The translations under genes were made by a program, and so were the position numbers. Shown here one piece after another: positions 1 to 8,721 of a stretch of 64,000 nucleotides of DNA (position 1 is its first letter; every line of letters starts with the position of its first letter). The stretch is from NCBI RefSeq assembly GCF_014217605.1, contig NZ_CP043639.1:519501-583500 (forward strand), read 5' to 3'. The DNA comes from Sphingomonas sp. NBWT7 (GTDB lineage: Bacteria; Pseudomonadota; Alphaproteobacteria; Sphingomonadales; Sphingomonadaceae). The notes beneath the pieces were generated by a model. The model was not told the DNA's origin. It was given only the letters and a program-made list of their open reading frames with translations, and did no database searches.

Positions 1-278
1 GAAGCACCCAAAGCGGCGATATTGGCGCGCAACGCATCGAGTGCCGGCTTGTCCTGCTCGACGAACAGGCATGAGGCCGCCCCGCGCGACAGTGCTTCGA
101 TGCCGAGCGCGCCCGATCCGGCAAAGAGATCAGCGACTGCCAGCCCCTCGAAGCTGCCGACGCGGCTCGCCAGCATCGAGAACAGCGCCTCGCGCGTCCG
201 ATCTGCGGTGGGCCGCGTCGCGTCGCCTTTTGGCGCGATGATCGGGCGACCGCGCCACTGCCCGGCGATGACCCGCAT
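1..278 (-). CDS. rsmD: 16S rRNA (guanine966-N2)-methyltransferase RsmD, partial
   Basis: N-terminal part of an RsmD-type methyltransferase, which methylates G966 of 16S rRNA using S-adenosylmethionine. The visible 92 residues begin MRVIAGQWRGRPI, continue with the TRPTADRTREALFSML segment typical of the family, and contain the SAM-binding motif VADLFAGSGALGIEALSRGA. The C-terminal half, with the expected catalytic NPPY motif, lies outside the window. The ATG at 278 shares one base with the stop of rluB (TGATG), so the two genes are probably translationally coupled. The family assignment is firm; only the truncation by the window edge limits it. Confidence 0.9.
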   Translation of the reverse strand, partial: MRVIAGQWRGRPIIAPKGDATRPTADRTREALFSMLASRVGSFEGLAVADLFAGSGALGIEALSRGAASCLFVEQDKPALDALRANIAALGA

Positions 279-1630
279 CAGCGTTTGCCTCGCGGGCTGC
301 CCGGCCGCGGCTTGCCGGGCTTCGTCGTGCTTGGACCCGTTCGCGCTCCGGGCCGCGAACCACCGGTGCCGGAGTTCGGGCGGCGGTCGTTGTCCGCCGG
401 GCGCGACCCGCCGGCGCGTACCGGCCTCTCGGTGTTGCCGCTCGGCGCGCTCCGATCGGTTCGACGGCCGGCTCCCGCCCGCTGGTTGTCTTCCTGTCTG
501 GCGTTCGATGTCGGCTGCCTGGCCGAACGCGTGGGGCGACCGCGCAATACGCCGGTCGCGCGACCCGCGTCGGCATCGTCGCGCGATCTTGCGGCCGGTA
601 CCGACGGGCGCGCGCCGCGCGCCGCGGCGGGCAACCGATCGGCTTCGTCGCCATGGGCTGCGCGGAACGATCGGCTGCGCGCCGATGGCCCCTTTACGCC
701 GCGCGTCGCGACCGTGCCGTCTGCCCGGCGGCGCGGCTCGTCCTTCGCGGGGGGCTTGGCTCCACTCGCCGGTTTGGCGACGCGCGGTTTCTCGTTACCC
801 GGTTGCGGCGCCGGTTTGAGAACGGCATCGGCCGGCAGTTCGACCGGGGTCACCGCACGGCGGCGCGCTGGTTGCGGGAGGTCGCGGCGTACCGGATCGG
901 CGCGGAAGCTCTCAACGTCGTGGCGGCGCACTTCGCCGATTTGGCCCGGCTGGAGATCACCGAGCAGGAACGGCCCGTAGCGCGTGCGGATCAGGCGGCT
1001 GACCTGGAGCCCGAGATGTTCGAGCACGCGGCGCACCTCGCGGTTCTTGCCCTCCTTGAGGATCATCTCGATCCATACATTGGCGCCCGTACGCCGTTCG
1101 ATATTGGCGTCGATCGAGCCGTAGCGGACGCCCTCGATCTCGATCCCCTCGATCAGTTCCTCCAGCTGCGGCTGGCTGATCTGGCCGTAGGCGCGGGCGC
1201 GATACGCGCGCTCGACGCCTGTCGCGGGTAGCTCGAGCTGTCGCTTGAGCTCGCCATCGGTGGTCATCAGCAGCAGACCCTCGGTGCTGAGATCGAGCCG
1301 CCCGACCGGCATCAGCCGCGGCAATCCCTTCGGCAGCCGATCGTAGATCGTCGGGCGGCCGGCGGGATCACGCTCGGTCGTCAGCAGGCCGGGGGGCTTG
1401 TGGTAGAGGAACAGCCGCGCGGATTCGGCCTCGGCGACGGCGTTGCCGTCGACGGTGACGCCGGCCAGCGAGGAAAGAAGCGTCGCCGGCGTTTCGATTA
1501 CCGCGCCGTTGAGCGACACCCGGCCTTCGGCGATCATTCGCTCGACCTCACGGCGTGAGGCGACGCCCGCGCGGGCGAGCAGCTTGGCGATCCGGTGCGA
1601 AGCGGACCGATCGGGGGACGTCTTGGGCAT
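278..1630 (-). CDS. rluB: 23S rRNA pseudouridine synthase RluB-like, with long basic tail
   Basis: RsuA/RluB-family pseudouridine synthase of 450 residues. An N-terminal S4 RNA-binding domain (about residues 13-60, starting RIAKLLARAGVASRREVE) is followed by the catalytic domain with GRLDLSTEGLL, where Asp113 should be the nucleophile, and the family motif GKNREVRR near 194-201. The catalytic part ends near residue 245. A further 200 residues are low-complexity and rich in Arg, Pro, Gly, Ser and Lys, so the protein is far longer than the usual 250-290. By family it modifies 23S rRNA near position 2605. RluB fits better than RsuA because of the S4 domain and tail, but the exact uridine is inferred. 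Confidence 0.88.
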   Translation of the reverse strand: MPKTSPDRSASHRIAKLLARAGVASRREVERMIAEGRVSLNGAVIETPATLLSSLAGVTVDGNAVAEAESARLFLYHKPPGLLTTERDPAGRPTIYDRLPKGLPRLMPVGRLDLSTEGLLLMTTDGELKRQLELPATGVERAYRARAYGQISQPQLEELIEGIEIEGVRYGSIDANIERRTGANVWIEMILKEGKNREVRRVLEHLGLQVSRLIRTRYGPFLLGDLQPGQIGEVRRHDVESFRADPVRRDLPQPARRRAVTPVELPADAVLKPAPQPGNEKPRVAKPASGAKPPAKDEPRRRADGTVATRGVKGPSARSRSFRAAHGDEADRLPAAARGARPSVPAARSRDDADAGRATGVLRGRPTRSARQPTSNARQEDNQRAGAGRRTDRSAPSGNTERPVRAGGSRPADNDRRPNSGTGGSRPGARTGPSTTKPGKPRPGSPRGKR

Positions 1631-1751
1631 GACGCCTGATACATGCGTTGAGCTGCGCGCGAAATTAAATGCGACCGGAAAGAGGCGGCAGCGTTATCGC
1701 TCCGCAGGCGTTACGGTGCCGACGTGTATCTCTTACATACAGGGTGTTCGG

Positions 1752-2213
1752 ATGATCTTTGGCCGACGGAAAAGATCGATCGTCCGGCTCCTCGTTGTCG
1801 AGGACGAGCCACTGGTCGCGTTCGACGTCGAGCACATGCTGACGGATCAGAAGTTCGAGATCGTCGCGACAGTCGATCGCGTCACCGACGCGCTCGCGAT
1901 CATCGCGTCGGGCGCCGAAATCCATCTGGTACTGGTCGACGTCGTCCTGGCCGATGGCAGCGGGGTCGAGGTGGCACGTGCAGCGCAGGTGCGCGGCATC
2001 CCGGTCATGTTTGTGACCGGCCACTGTCCGGGTGAGGCAGAGGCAGTCGCGAACGGGTGCCTGTCGAAACCCTATTCTGACCGCGATCTTGTCGGCGCGA
2101 TCCGTGCGATCGAGGCCAGTCACGAGGGGCGAAAGCCTTCGCGGTTGCCGGTGGGATTTCGCCTGTTCGATCGGGATAGGGTCGCCATCGGCAACGGCGC
2201 TATCGCCACTTAG
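1752..2213 (+). CDS. Single-domain response regulator
   Basis: Stand-alone receiver protein of 153 residues. The receiver domain spans about residues 12-125: acidic pocket VVEDEP (Glu17, Asp18), phospho-acceptor Asp63 in LVLVDVVLADG, and conserved Lys106 in CLSKPYSD. A tail of about 30 residues has no recognisable output domain. The ATG at 1752 is chosen because the receiver fold begins just after it; the longer open frame upstream runs antisense into rluB. No kinase is adjacent, so the partner is unknown. Such proteins usually act as phospho-relay or protein-binding modules; this is inference. Confidence 0.85.
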   Translation: MIFGRRKRSIVRLLVVEDEPLVAFDVEHMLTDQKFEIVATVDRVTDALAIIASGAEIHLVLVDVVLADGSGVEVARAAQVRGIPVMFVTGHCPGEAEAVANGCLSKPYSDRDLVGAIRAIEASHEGRKPSRLPVGFRLFDRDRVAIGNGAIAT

Positions 2214-2265
2214 GCGCGTCGCTGCGCCTTTAATCGACGAGCGGGTCGTTCTCCGCGCCCGGCGC

Positions 2266-2487
2266 CTAGTCGACGTCTGCAAGGGCTGCCGGTCCGTCGC
2301 TGCGATCGCCAGCTACACCCTCGTCAGCCGCGCCAACTTCCGCGCCCGGGGATCGCGCCGACGCGTGTCGCTCGAGGTCGGTCTGGGCCGCATCGTCCTG
2401 CGCCGCGGGCGGACTGTCGGGTGCGACATCGCTGTCGTCCTCCGGCAGGCTATCCGGATTGGGGTCGCTGCCGCGCTGATCGGTCAC
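2266..2487 (-). CDS. Small acidic hypothetical protein
   Basis: Possible 73-residue protein starting at GTG 2487, preceded by an AAGGAAGG ribosome-binding site about ten bases upstream. The product is strongly acidic and disordered in character (many Asp, Ala, Pro and Ser; no hydrophobic core, no signal peptide). It follows the 51-residue protein at 2505-2660 with only 17 bases between, so the two could form a small operon. I do not recognise the family. Support is the good ribosome-binding site and the position between convergent and divergent neighbours. It could still be a spurious frame. Confidence 0.5.
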   Translation of the reverse strand: MTDQRGSDPNPDSLPEDDSDVAPDSPPAAQDDAAQTDLERHASARSPGAEVGAADEGVAGDRSDGPAALADVD

Positions 2488-2504
2488 GTCCGATGCCGCC
2501 TTCC

Positions 2505-2660
2505 TTATAAGTTTGGCTGCGTTGGTGCGGGATCGCTGCTCGGCGCGCCGGGTGCCGGTTGATCGACGTCCGGAGCGGGCGGCGTGATTTCGGGCGGCGG
2601 CGTGTCGGGCTGGCCGGGCTGGGTGGGCTGCGGGGCTTCGTTGGGGGGGACGGATGCCAT
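2505..2660 (-). CDS. Small proline-rich hypothetical protein
   Basis: 51-residue frame starting at ATG 2660 behind a GAGAGGAA ribosome-binding site about eight bases upstream. The product is very rich in Pro, Gln, Ala and Asp (PPPEITPPAP and similar stretches) with no membrane segment. It is probably disordered. It lies divergently from the tRNA-Leu gene and upstream of the acidic small frame at 2266-2487. Function unknown. The start context supports it, while low complexity and short length keep confidence moderate. Confidence 0.5.
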   Translation of the reverse strand: MASVPPNEAPQPTQPGQPDTPPPEITPPAPDVDQPAPGAPSSDPAPTQPNL

Positions 2661-2719
2661 TGGTCGTATTCCTCTCACTCGCACAACGCGCGGCGCGGGT
2701 GCAAGTTGCCGGTGCGGCT

Positions 2720-2746
2720 TGCCGTGCGGACTTGCGCGGTATAGAG
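2720..2746 (+). promoter_or_regulatory. Candidate promoter of tRNA-Leu
   Basis: TTGCCG at 2720-2725 and TATAGA at 2741-2746 with a 15-base spacer; a start near 2753 would put the tRNA 5' end about 18 bases downstream. The -10 matches well, but the spacer is short for a sigma70 promoter. Confidence 0.45.
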
Positions 2747-2770
2747 GCCCGCGACCGGCGGTGCCTTAAT

Positions 2771-2855
2771 GCGGGCGTGGCGGAACTGGTAGACGCGCTG
2801 GATTTAGGTTCCAGTATCGCAAGATGTGGGGGTTCGAGTCCCTTCGCCCGCACCA
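2771..2855 (+). tRNA. tRNA-Leu (UAG anticodon)
   Basis: 85-base class II tRNA with encoded CCA. The acceptor arm GCGGGCG pairs with CGCCCGC, the anticodon stem CTGGA/TCCAG holds loop TTTAGGT (anticodon TAG), there is a long variable arm, and the T-arm contains GGTTCGAGTCC. It lies 62 bases before trigger factor on the same strand. Confidence 0.95.
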
Positions 2856-2917
2856 GTTACTCCGCGGCATGTTCGCGGACAGGCACCATCCACGAAATTT
2901 CAGTTGAAGGCACGAAG

Positions 2918-4594
2918 ATGCAGACTGTCGAGACGTTGAACGAGGGCCTGAAGCGCGCCTACACGCTGACCATCCCGGCCAAGGATATCGAGGGCCGCGT
3001 GGATGCGGAGCTGAAGCGTGTCGCGCCGCAGGTGCGCATGCCCGGCTTCCGCCCCGGCAAGGTGCCGGCGAACCTCGTGCGCAAGATGCATGGGCCCGCG
3101 CTGCTTCAGGACGCGCTCAACACCTCGATCCAGGAAGGCATTCAGTCGCTGATCGCGGAGCAGCAGCTGCGCCCCGCGATCCAGCCGTCGGTCGAGCTTG
3201 TCGAGGGATATGAGCCCGGCAAGGATGCCGAGCTCAAGATCGAGCTCGAAGTGCTGCCGCAGGTGCCGGCGCCGGCAATCGACGGGCTGAAGCTGGAGAA
3301 GCTGACTGTTCCCGCCGATGACGCGACGGTCGACGCACAGCTGCAGAAGTTCGCCGACCAGTCGAAGCGCTGGGACGATACCGAGGAAGGCTATGCCGCG
3401 CAGACCGGCGACCTCGTCACCGTCGACTTCGTCGGCAAGACGATGGACGGCGTCGCGTTCGAGGGCGGCACCGGCAGCGACATGGCGGTCGAGCTCGGCG
3501 CGGGCCGTCTGATCCCGGGGTTCGAGGATCAGGTGGTCGGCGCCAAGGCGGGCGAGGATCGCCAGATCAAGGTCACCTTCCCGGAGGACTATCAGGCGAA
3601 AGAGCTCGCCGGGCAGGACGCGACGTTCGATCTCGTCATCAAGTCGGTGAAGACCGCCGGCGAGGCGACGGTCGACGAGGAACTGGCGAAGAACCTCGGC
3701 CTCGAGAGTCTGGAGCAGCTGCGCGGCCTCGTCCGCGGGCAGATCGAGCAGGAGCTCGCCGGGCTGACGCGCACCTACATGAAGCGCAAGCTGCTCGACC
3801 AGCTCGCCGCGGGGCACGATTTCGAAGTGCCGCCGTCGATGGTCGAGGCCGAGTTCCAGCAGATCTGGAGCCAGCTTGAGCACGAGGCGACGCACGAGCC
3901 CGATCCCAAGGCGGCGATGGAGGAGATGGAGAAGGAGCGCGACGATTATCGCAAGATCGCCGAGCGCCGCGTCCGGCTCGGCCTGCTGCTCAGCGAAATC
4001 GGCCAGGCGAACGGCGTCGAAGTGTCGAGCCAGGAAATGAACCGTCTGATCGCACAGGCCGCGCAGCAGTATCGCGGCGAGGAGCAGCAGCGCTTCATCC
4101 AGTACATCCAGCAGGAGCCGATGGCGGCCGCGCAGCTGCGTGCGCCGCTGTACGAGGACAAGGTCGTCGACTTCCTGTTCGACAAGGCCGAGGTGACCGA
4201 GCGTGAGACGACCCGCGAGGATCTGGAGGCGGCGATCGAGAGCGAGGACGGCTTCGCAACCGGTACGCATCATCACGATCACGACAATCACAAGCCGAAG
4301 CAGAAGGCGAAGAAGAACGCCGACGATGCCGCACTCGCCGATGGCGAGGTAGCGGATGCGCCGGCTGAGGCAACGGACGCCGAGGCGAAGGCTGCCAAGA
4401 AGCCCGCCGCCAAGAAAAAGGCGAGCGACGCATCAGACGGCGAGGGTGAGGCCGCACCGGCGAAGAAGCCGGCGGCGAAGAAGGCCAAGCCTGTCGCGCA
4501 GGACCAGAATGCGGCGGCTGAGGCTCCGGCTGGTGACGAGACGGCCAAGCCCAAGAAGGCCGCCGCGAAGAAGGCGCCGAAGACCGACGCCTGA
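2918..4594 (+). CDS. tig: Trigger factor with a lysine/alanine-rich C-terminal extension
   Basis: Ribosome-associated chaperone and peptidyl-prolyl isomerase, 558 residues. The N-terminal ribosome-binding signature GFRPGKVP is at residues 43-50. The FKBP-type isomerase domain follows at about 162-245 (GDLVTVDFVGKTMDG through LIPGFEDQVVGAK), then the helical chaperone domain to about residue 440. From about residue 449 there is an extra tail of roughly 110 residues. It opens with a histidine cluster (THHHDHDNH) and continues with repeated AAKK/PAAKK units like a histone H1 tail. Ordinary trigger factors have about 430-450 residues. The ATG at 2918 begins right at the conserved N-terminus; the longer upstream frame would include the tRNA. 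Confidence 0.96.
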   Translation: MQTVETLNEGLKRAYTLTIPAKDIEGRVDAELKRVAPQVRMPGFRPGKVPANLVRKMHGPALLQDALNTSIQEGIQSLIAEQQLRPAIQPSVELVEGYEPGKDAELKIELEVLPQVPAPAIDGLKLEKLTVPADDATVDAQLQKFADQSKRWDDTEEGYAAQTGDLVTVDFVGKTMDGVAFEGGTGSDMAVELGAGRLIPGFEDQVVGAKAGEDRQIKVTFPEDYQAKELAGQDATFDLVIKSVKTAGEATVDEELAKNLGLESLEQLRGLVRGQIEQELAGLTRTYMKRKLLDQLAAGHDFEVPPSMVEAEFQQIWSQLEHEATHEPDPKAAMEEMEKERDDYRKIAERRVRLGLLLSEIGQANGVEVSSQEMNRLIAQAAQQYRGEEQQRFIQYIQQEPMAAAQLRAPLYEDKVVDFLFDKAEVTERETTREDLEAAIESEDGFATGTHHHDHDNHKPKQKAKKNADDAALADGEVADAPAEATDAEAKAAKKPAAKKKASDASDGEGEAAPAKKPAAKKAKPVAQDQNAAAEAPAGDETAKPKKAAAKKAPKTDA

Positions 4595-4709
4595 TTGCGT
4601 CCGACCGTTCGATCCCGACCGGCGTCCACTCTTCCGCAAGAACCTTCCGCTAGGAAGGCGGCGACAGTGGACCCGGGCGGCCGTCGCGCGGTGACGATAG
4701 GAAGAACCC

Positions 4710-5639
4710 GTGCCCGAGCCGACGATCGCCGTTCTTCTGCCGTGTTACAACGAGGAAGCGGCGATCGCGCAGACGGTCGCGGGATTTCTGGCAGCGCTGC
4801 CGTCCGCTACGATCTACGTCTACGACAATAACTCGCGTGATCGCACGGTCGAGGTCGCGCGCGCCGCGGGCGCGATCGTGCGCACCGAGCGAACGCAGGG
4901 CAAGGGCGCGGTGGTGCGCCGCATGTTCGCCGACGTCGATGCCGACATCTACGTCATGGCGGATGGCGACGCGACCTACGATGCCGCGTCATCCCCAACG
5001 CTGGTGCAGCGGATGGTCGACGAGCAGCTCGACATGGTGGTCGGCTGCCGGATCGGCGAGGCGGCGGCAGCGTATCGGCGCGGGCACCGGCTCGGCAATG
5101 CGATGCTCACCGGCATGCTCGCGCGGCTGTTCGGCCGCAGTTTCAGCGACATTTTGAGCGGCTACCGTGTCTTTTCGCGACGGTTCGTGAAGAGCTTTCC
5201 GGTACTGTCGGTGGGCTTCGAGATCGAGACCGAAATCTCGGTCCATGCGCTCGAACTCAAGATGCCGGTGACGGAGATCGAGACGCCCTATTTCGCGCGG
5301 CCCGAAGGCTCCGTGTCGAAGCTTAGCACCTATCGCGACGGCTGGCGGATACTTGGGACAATCGCGACGCTGTATCGCATTGAGCGACCGCTGTGGTTCT
5401 TCGGCGCGTTCGGCGCGGCGCTGCTGCTGCTTGCCGTCGTGCTCGCCATCCCGCTCGCCATCACCTATGCGCAAACAGGATTGGTGCCGCGCTTCCCCAC
5501 CGCGATCCTCATCACGGGCCTGACGATTCTTGCCGCATTGTGCGGCTTTGCCGGCCTGATCCTCGATACCGTCGTGCGCGGGCGGCGCGAAATCCGCCGG
5601 TTGGCCTATCTCGCGCATCCCGCGCCCGGAAGCCGCTAG
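4710..5639 (+). CDS. Family 2 glycosyltransferase with C-terminal membrane segments
   Basis: 309-residue GT-A enzyme. The start IAVLLPCYNEE and the nucleotide-sugar motifs YVYDNNSRD and MADGDATYD (DxD-like) are typical of dolichyl/undecaprenyl-phosphate sugar transferases. ILSGYRVFSRRF and the acceptor-side EIETEISVHAL segment follow. Two hydrophobic helices (about residues 228-252 and 262-285) anchor it in the inner membrane with a short basic tail. A likely role is transfer of a sugar to a polyprenyl phosphate carrier or glycan; donor and acceptor cannot be read from the sequence. It stands alone between tig and the MipA-like gene. Confidence 0.85.
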   Translation: MPEPTIAVLLPCYNEEAAIAQTVAGFLAALPSATIYVYDNNSRDRTVEVARAAGAIVRTERTQGKGAVVRRMFADVDADIYVMADGDATYDAASSPTLVQRMVDEQLDMVVGCRIGEAAAAYRRGHRLGNAMLTGMLARLFGRSFSDILSGYRVFSRRFVKSFPVLSVGFEIETEISVHALELKMPVTEIETPYFARPEGSVSKLSTYRDGWRILGTIATLYRIERPLWFFGAFGAALLLLAVVLAIPLAITYAQTGLVPRFPTAILITGLTILAALCGFAGLILDTVVRGRREIRRLAYLAHPAPGSR

Positions 5640-5695
5640 GCGACGACGCGCTTATCACGCTGGCGGCTGCGCCTGACCTGGGCTAGCGTCGCGGC

Positions 5696-6487
5696 ATGAC
5701 CCTGCGCTTCACCCGCCCGCTCGCCATTGCATCGCTTGCTGCGATCGGGCTCGCTTCCCCCGTACAGGCGCAGGACACGCAGCCGCCGCATCGCTACCGC
5801 GTGACGCTGGGGCCGCAGGTCGGCCCGCGCTATCCCGGCGCTGACGGAGCGAACATCACGCCGTTCTTCGATCTGGCGCGCGCGCGCGGTGACGAGCAGT
5901 TCGTTTTCTCCGCGGCGGACGAGAGTTTCGGGCTGACGCTGATCCAGGCGAACGGCTTCGCCGCCGGCGCGGTGCTTGGGCTCGAGGGATCACGGCGCAA
6001 GCGCGATGCACCGGGCCTGCCGCGCGTCGGCTTCACCTTTGAGCCGGGCGGCTTCGTCCAGTATAACTTCGGCGAGCCGCTGCGCGCCCGTGTCGAGGTG
6101 CGCCAGGGCATCGGCGGACACAAGGGGCTGACGAGCTACGCTGGCGTCGACTATGTCGCGCGCGATCGCGACGAGTGGCTGTTCGCGATCGGGCCGCGGC
6201 TGACGGTATCGAATGGCCGTTATCAGCGCGCCTATTTCGGCGTGCCGGCCGATCGATCGATCGCAAGCGGACTGCCCACCTATCGCCCCCCCGGTGGCAT
6301 CCAGGCCGTCGGCGGGACGGCGAGCTTCATCAAGCGGCTGACGCCGCGCTGGGGCGTCTATACCTACGGCAAGTACGATCGATTGATCGACGACGCGGGC
6401 CGCTCGCCCGTCGTGCGCGCGTACGGCTCACGCAATCAGTGGTCGGCAGGGCTCGCGGCGTCCTACACTTTCGGCGGCGGGAACTGA
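5696..6487 (+). CDS. MipA/OmpV-family outer-membrane protein
   Basis: 263-residue predicted outer-membrane beta-barrel. A signal peptide covers about residues 1-25 (cleavage after PVQAQ). The mature part has the family pattern: VTLGPQVGPRYPGADG near the start, a barrel of alternating strands (GGFVQYNFGEPLRARVEVRQGIGGHKG), an FFGVPA-like turn (YFGVPADRS), and a C-terminal strand with aromatic residues. In E. coli MipA is a scaffold for MltA and PBP1B; other members have unknown roles. Function here is inferred from family only. Confidence 0.85.
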   Translation: MTLRFTRPLAIASLAAIGLASPVQAQDTQPPHRYRVTLGPQVGPRYPGADGANITPFFDLARARGDEQFVFSAADESFGLTLIQANGFAAGAVLGLEGSRRKRDAPGLPRVGFTFEPGGFVQYNFGEPLRARVEVRQGIGGHKGLTSYAGVDYVARDRDEWLFAIGPRLTVSNGRYQRAYFGVPADRSIASGLPTYRPPGGIQAVGGTASFIKRLTPRWGVYTYGKYDRLIDDAGRSPVVRAYGSRNQWSAGLAASYTFGGGN

Positions 6488-6499
6488 CCGCGCGCGGGT

Positions 6500-6530
6500 C
6501 TTGAAGTCGCTCGTTGCGCGGGCGACATAG
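6500..6530 (+). promoter_or_regulatory. Candidate clpP promoter (sigma70 or heat-shock type)
   Basis: CTTGAAG from 6500 followed, with a 17-base spacer, by GACATA at 6524-6529. The -35 resembles the alphaproteobacterial RpoH box CTTGAA; the -10 is a weak match to either sigma type. A start near 6536 leaves a leader of about 25 bases before the clpP ATG. Confidence 0.4.
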
Positions 6531-6560
6531 GCGATCTCCAGGGCATAAGAGAGACTTTCA

Positions 6561-7250
6561 ATGCATAATCCGTTCGAGACCGGTGACTTTGCAGGGGCCT
6601 TGGCGCGCGCCGGTGTCGGCATGCAGCAGACGCAGGCCGGGCTCGTTCCCATCGTGATCGAGCAGTCGAACCGCGGTGAGCGCTCATTCGACATCTTCAG
6701 CCGTCTGTTGCGCGAGCGCATCGTGTTCGTGACCGGCGGCGTCGAGGACGGCATGGCCAGCCTGATCACGGCGCAGCTGCTGTTCCTTGAATCGGAGAAC
6801 CCGAAGAAGGACATCTTCATGTATATCAACTCGCCGGGCGGTGTCGTCACGGCGGGCATGGCGATCCACGATACGATGCAGTACATTCGGCCGCGCGTCG
6901 GCACCGTGTGCGTCGGCCAGGCGGCGTCGATGGGCAGCTTCCTCCTCGCCTCGGGCGAGCCGGGCATGCGCGTGGCGCTTACCAACTCGAGGATCATGAT
7001 CCACCAGCCGTCGGGCGGCGCACAGGGCATGGCGGCGGACATCGAGATCCAGGCGCGCGAGATCCTTCGCATGCGGCATTTCCTCAACACGCTGTACGCC
7101 AAGTACACCGGCAAGCCGTTGGAGGAGATCGAGCGCGCGATGGATCGCGACAAGTTCATGAGCGCCGACGAGGCCAAGGAATTCGGCCTGATTGACGAGG
7201 TGTTCGACAAGCGGCCGGCCCCGGCCGATGATGTGGCAGCGGCGGCCTGA
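6561..7250 (+). CDS. clpP: ATP-dependent Clp protease proteolytic subunit ClpP
   Basis: Serine peptidase of 229 residues that forms the two-ring chamber fed by ClpX or ClpA. The active-site Ser is residue 123 in [11 protein letters not shown] and the His is residue 148 in MIHQPSGG. The handle and substrate-groove motif [13 protein letters not shown] is intact. The N-terminus is some 25 residues longer than in E. coli, as expected for the propeptide and alphaproteobacterial forms. clpX follows 78 bases downstream, the classic pair. A heat-shock-like promoter candidate lies about 35 bases upstream. Confidence 0.97.
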   Translation: MHNPFETGDFAGALARAGVGMQQTQAGLVPIVIEQSNRGERSFDIFSRLLRERIVFVTGGVEDGMASLITAQLLFLESENPKKDIFMYINSPGGVVTAGMAIHDTMQYIRPRVGTVCVGQAASMGSFLLASGEPGMRVALTNSRIMIHQPSGGAQGMAADIEIQAREILRMRHFLNTLYAKYTGKPLEEIERAMDRDKFMSADEAKEFGLIDEVFDKRPAPADDVAAAA

Positions 7251-7267
7251 GCCTCGTTAGCCTTTTT

Positions 7268-7311
7268 CCGGCATTGCCGGATCGAGACTGGCCGGGTTAC
7301 CATGCCCGGCC
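7268..7311 (+). promoter_or_regulatory. Two short hairpins in the clpP-clpX gap
   Basis: CCGGC-ATT-GCCGG at 7268-7280, then a perfect 7-bp stem GGCCGGG/CCCGGCC with an eight-base loop at 7290-7311, ending immediately before the clpX ribosome-binding site (AAAAGGAAG). There is no T-run behind either, so they are not ordinary terminators. They may influence mRNA processing or clpX translation. Confidence 0.4.
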
Positions 7312-7328
7312 GAAAAGGAAGTGATTGA

Positions 7329-8597
<1,269 letters not shown>

Positions 8598-8625
8598 CCG
8601 TTTCCGCCGTGTGAATGGTTGCGGA

Positions 8626-8655
8626 GGGGCGTCGGGAAACCGGCGCCCCTTTTTG
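8626..8655 (+). terminator. Intrinsic terminator after clpX
   Basis: A GC-rich stem GGGGCG-T-CGG/CCG-G-CGCCCC closed by a GAAA loop and followed by TTTTTG. It ends the clpP-clpX transcript 29 bases after the clpX stop. Confidence 0.9.
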
Positions 8656-8721
8656 TTGCGCACGTCCAAGGACCCAACGGGCGCGCGTGGCATTTGTTGT
8701 AGATAGCCCAAGGGAGAAATA

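Noticed and set aside
2900..4291. 463-residue minus-strand frame opposite trigger factor
   Set aside because: Antisense shadow; repetitive Leu/Arg/Asp composition typical of reverse-read GC-rich coding DNA.
4648..4663. Hairpin CCTTCC-GCTA-GGAAGG after trigger factor
   Set aside because: No T-run follows on either strand, so it is not called as a terminator.
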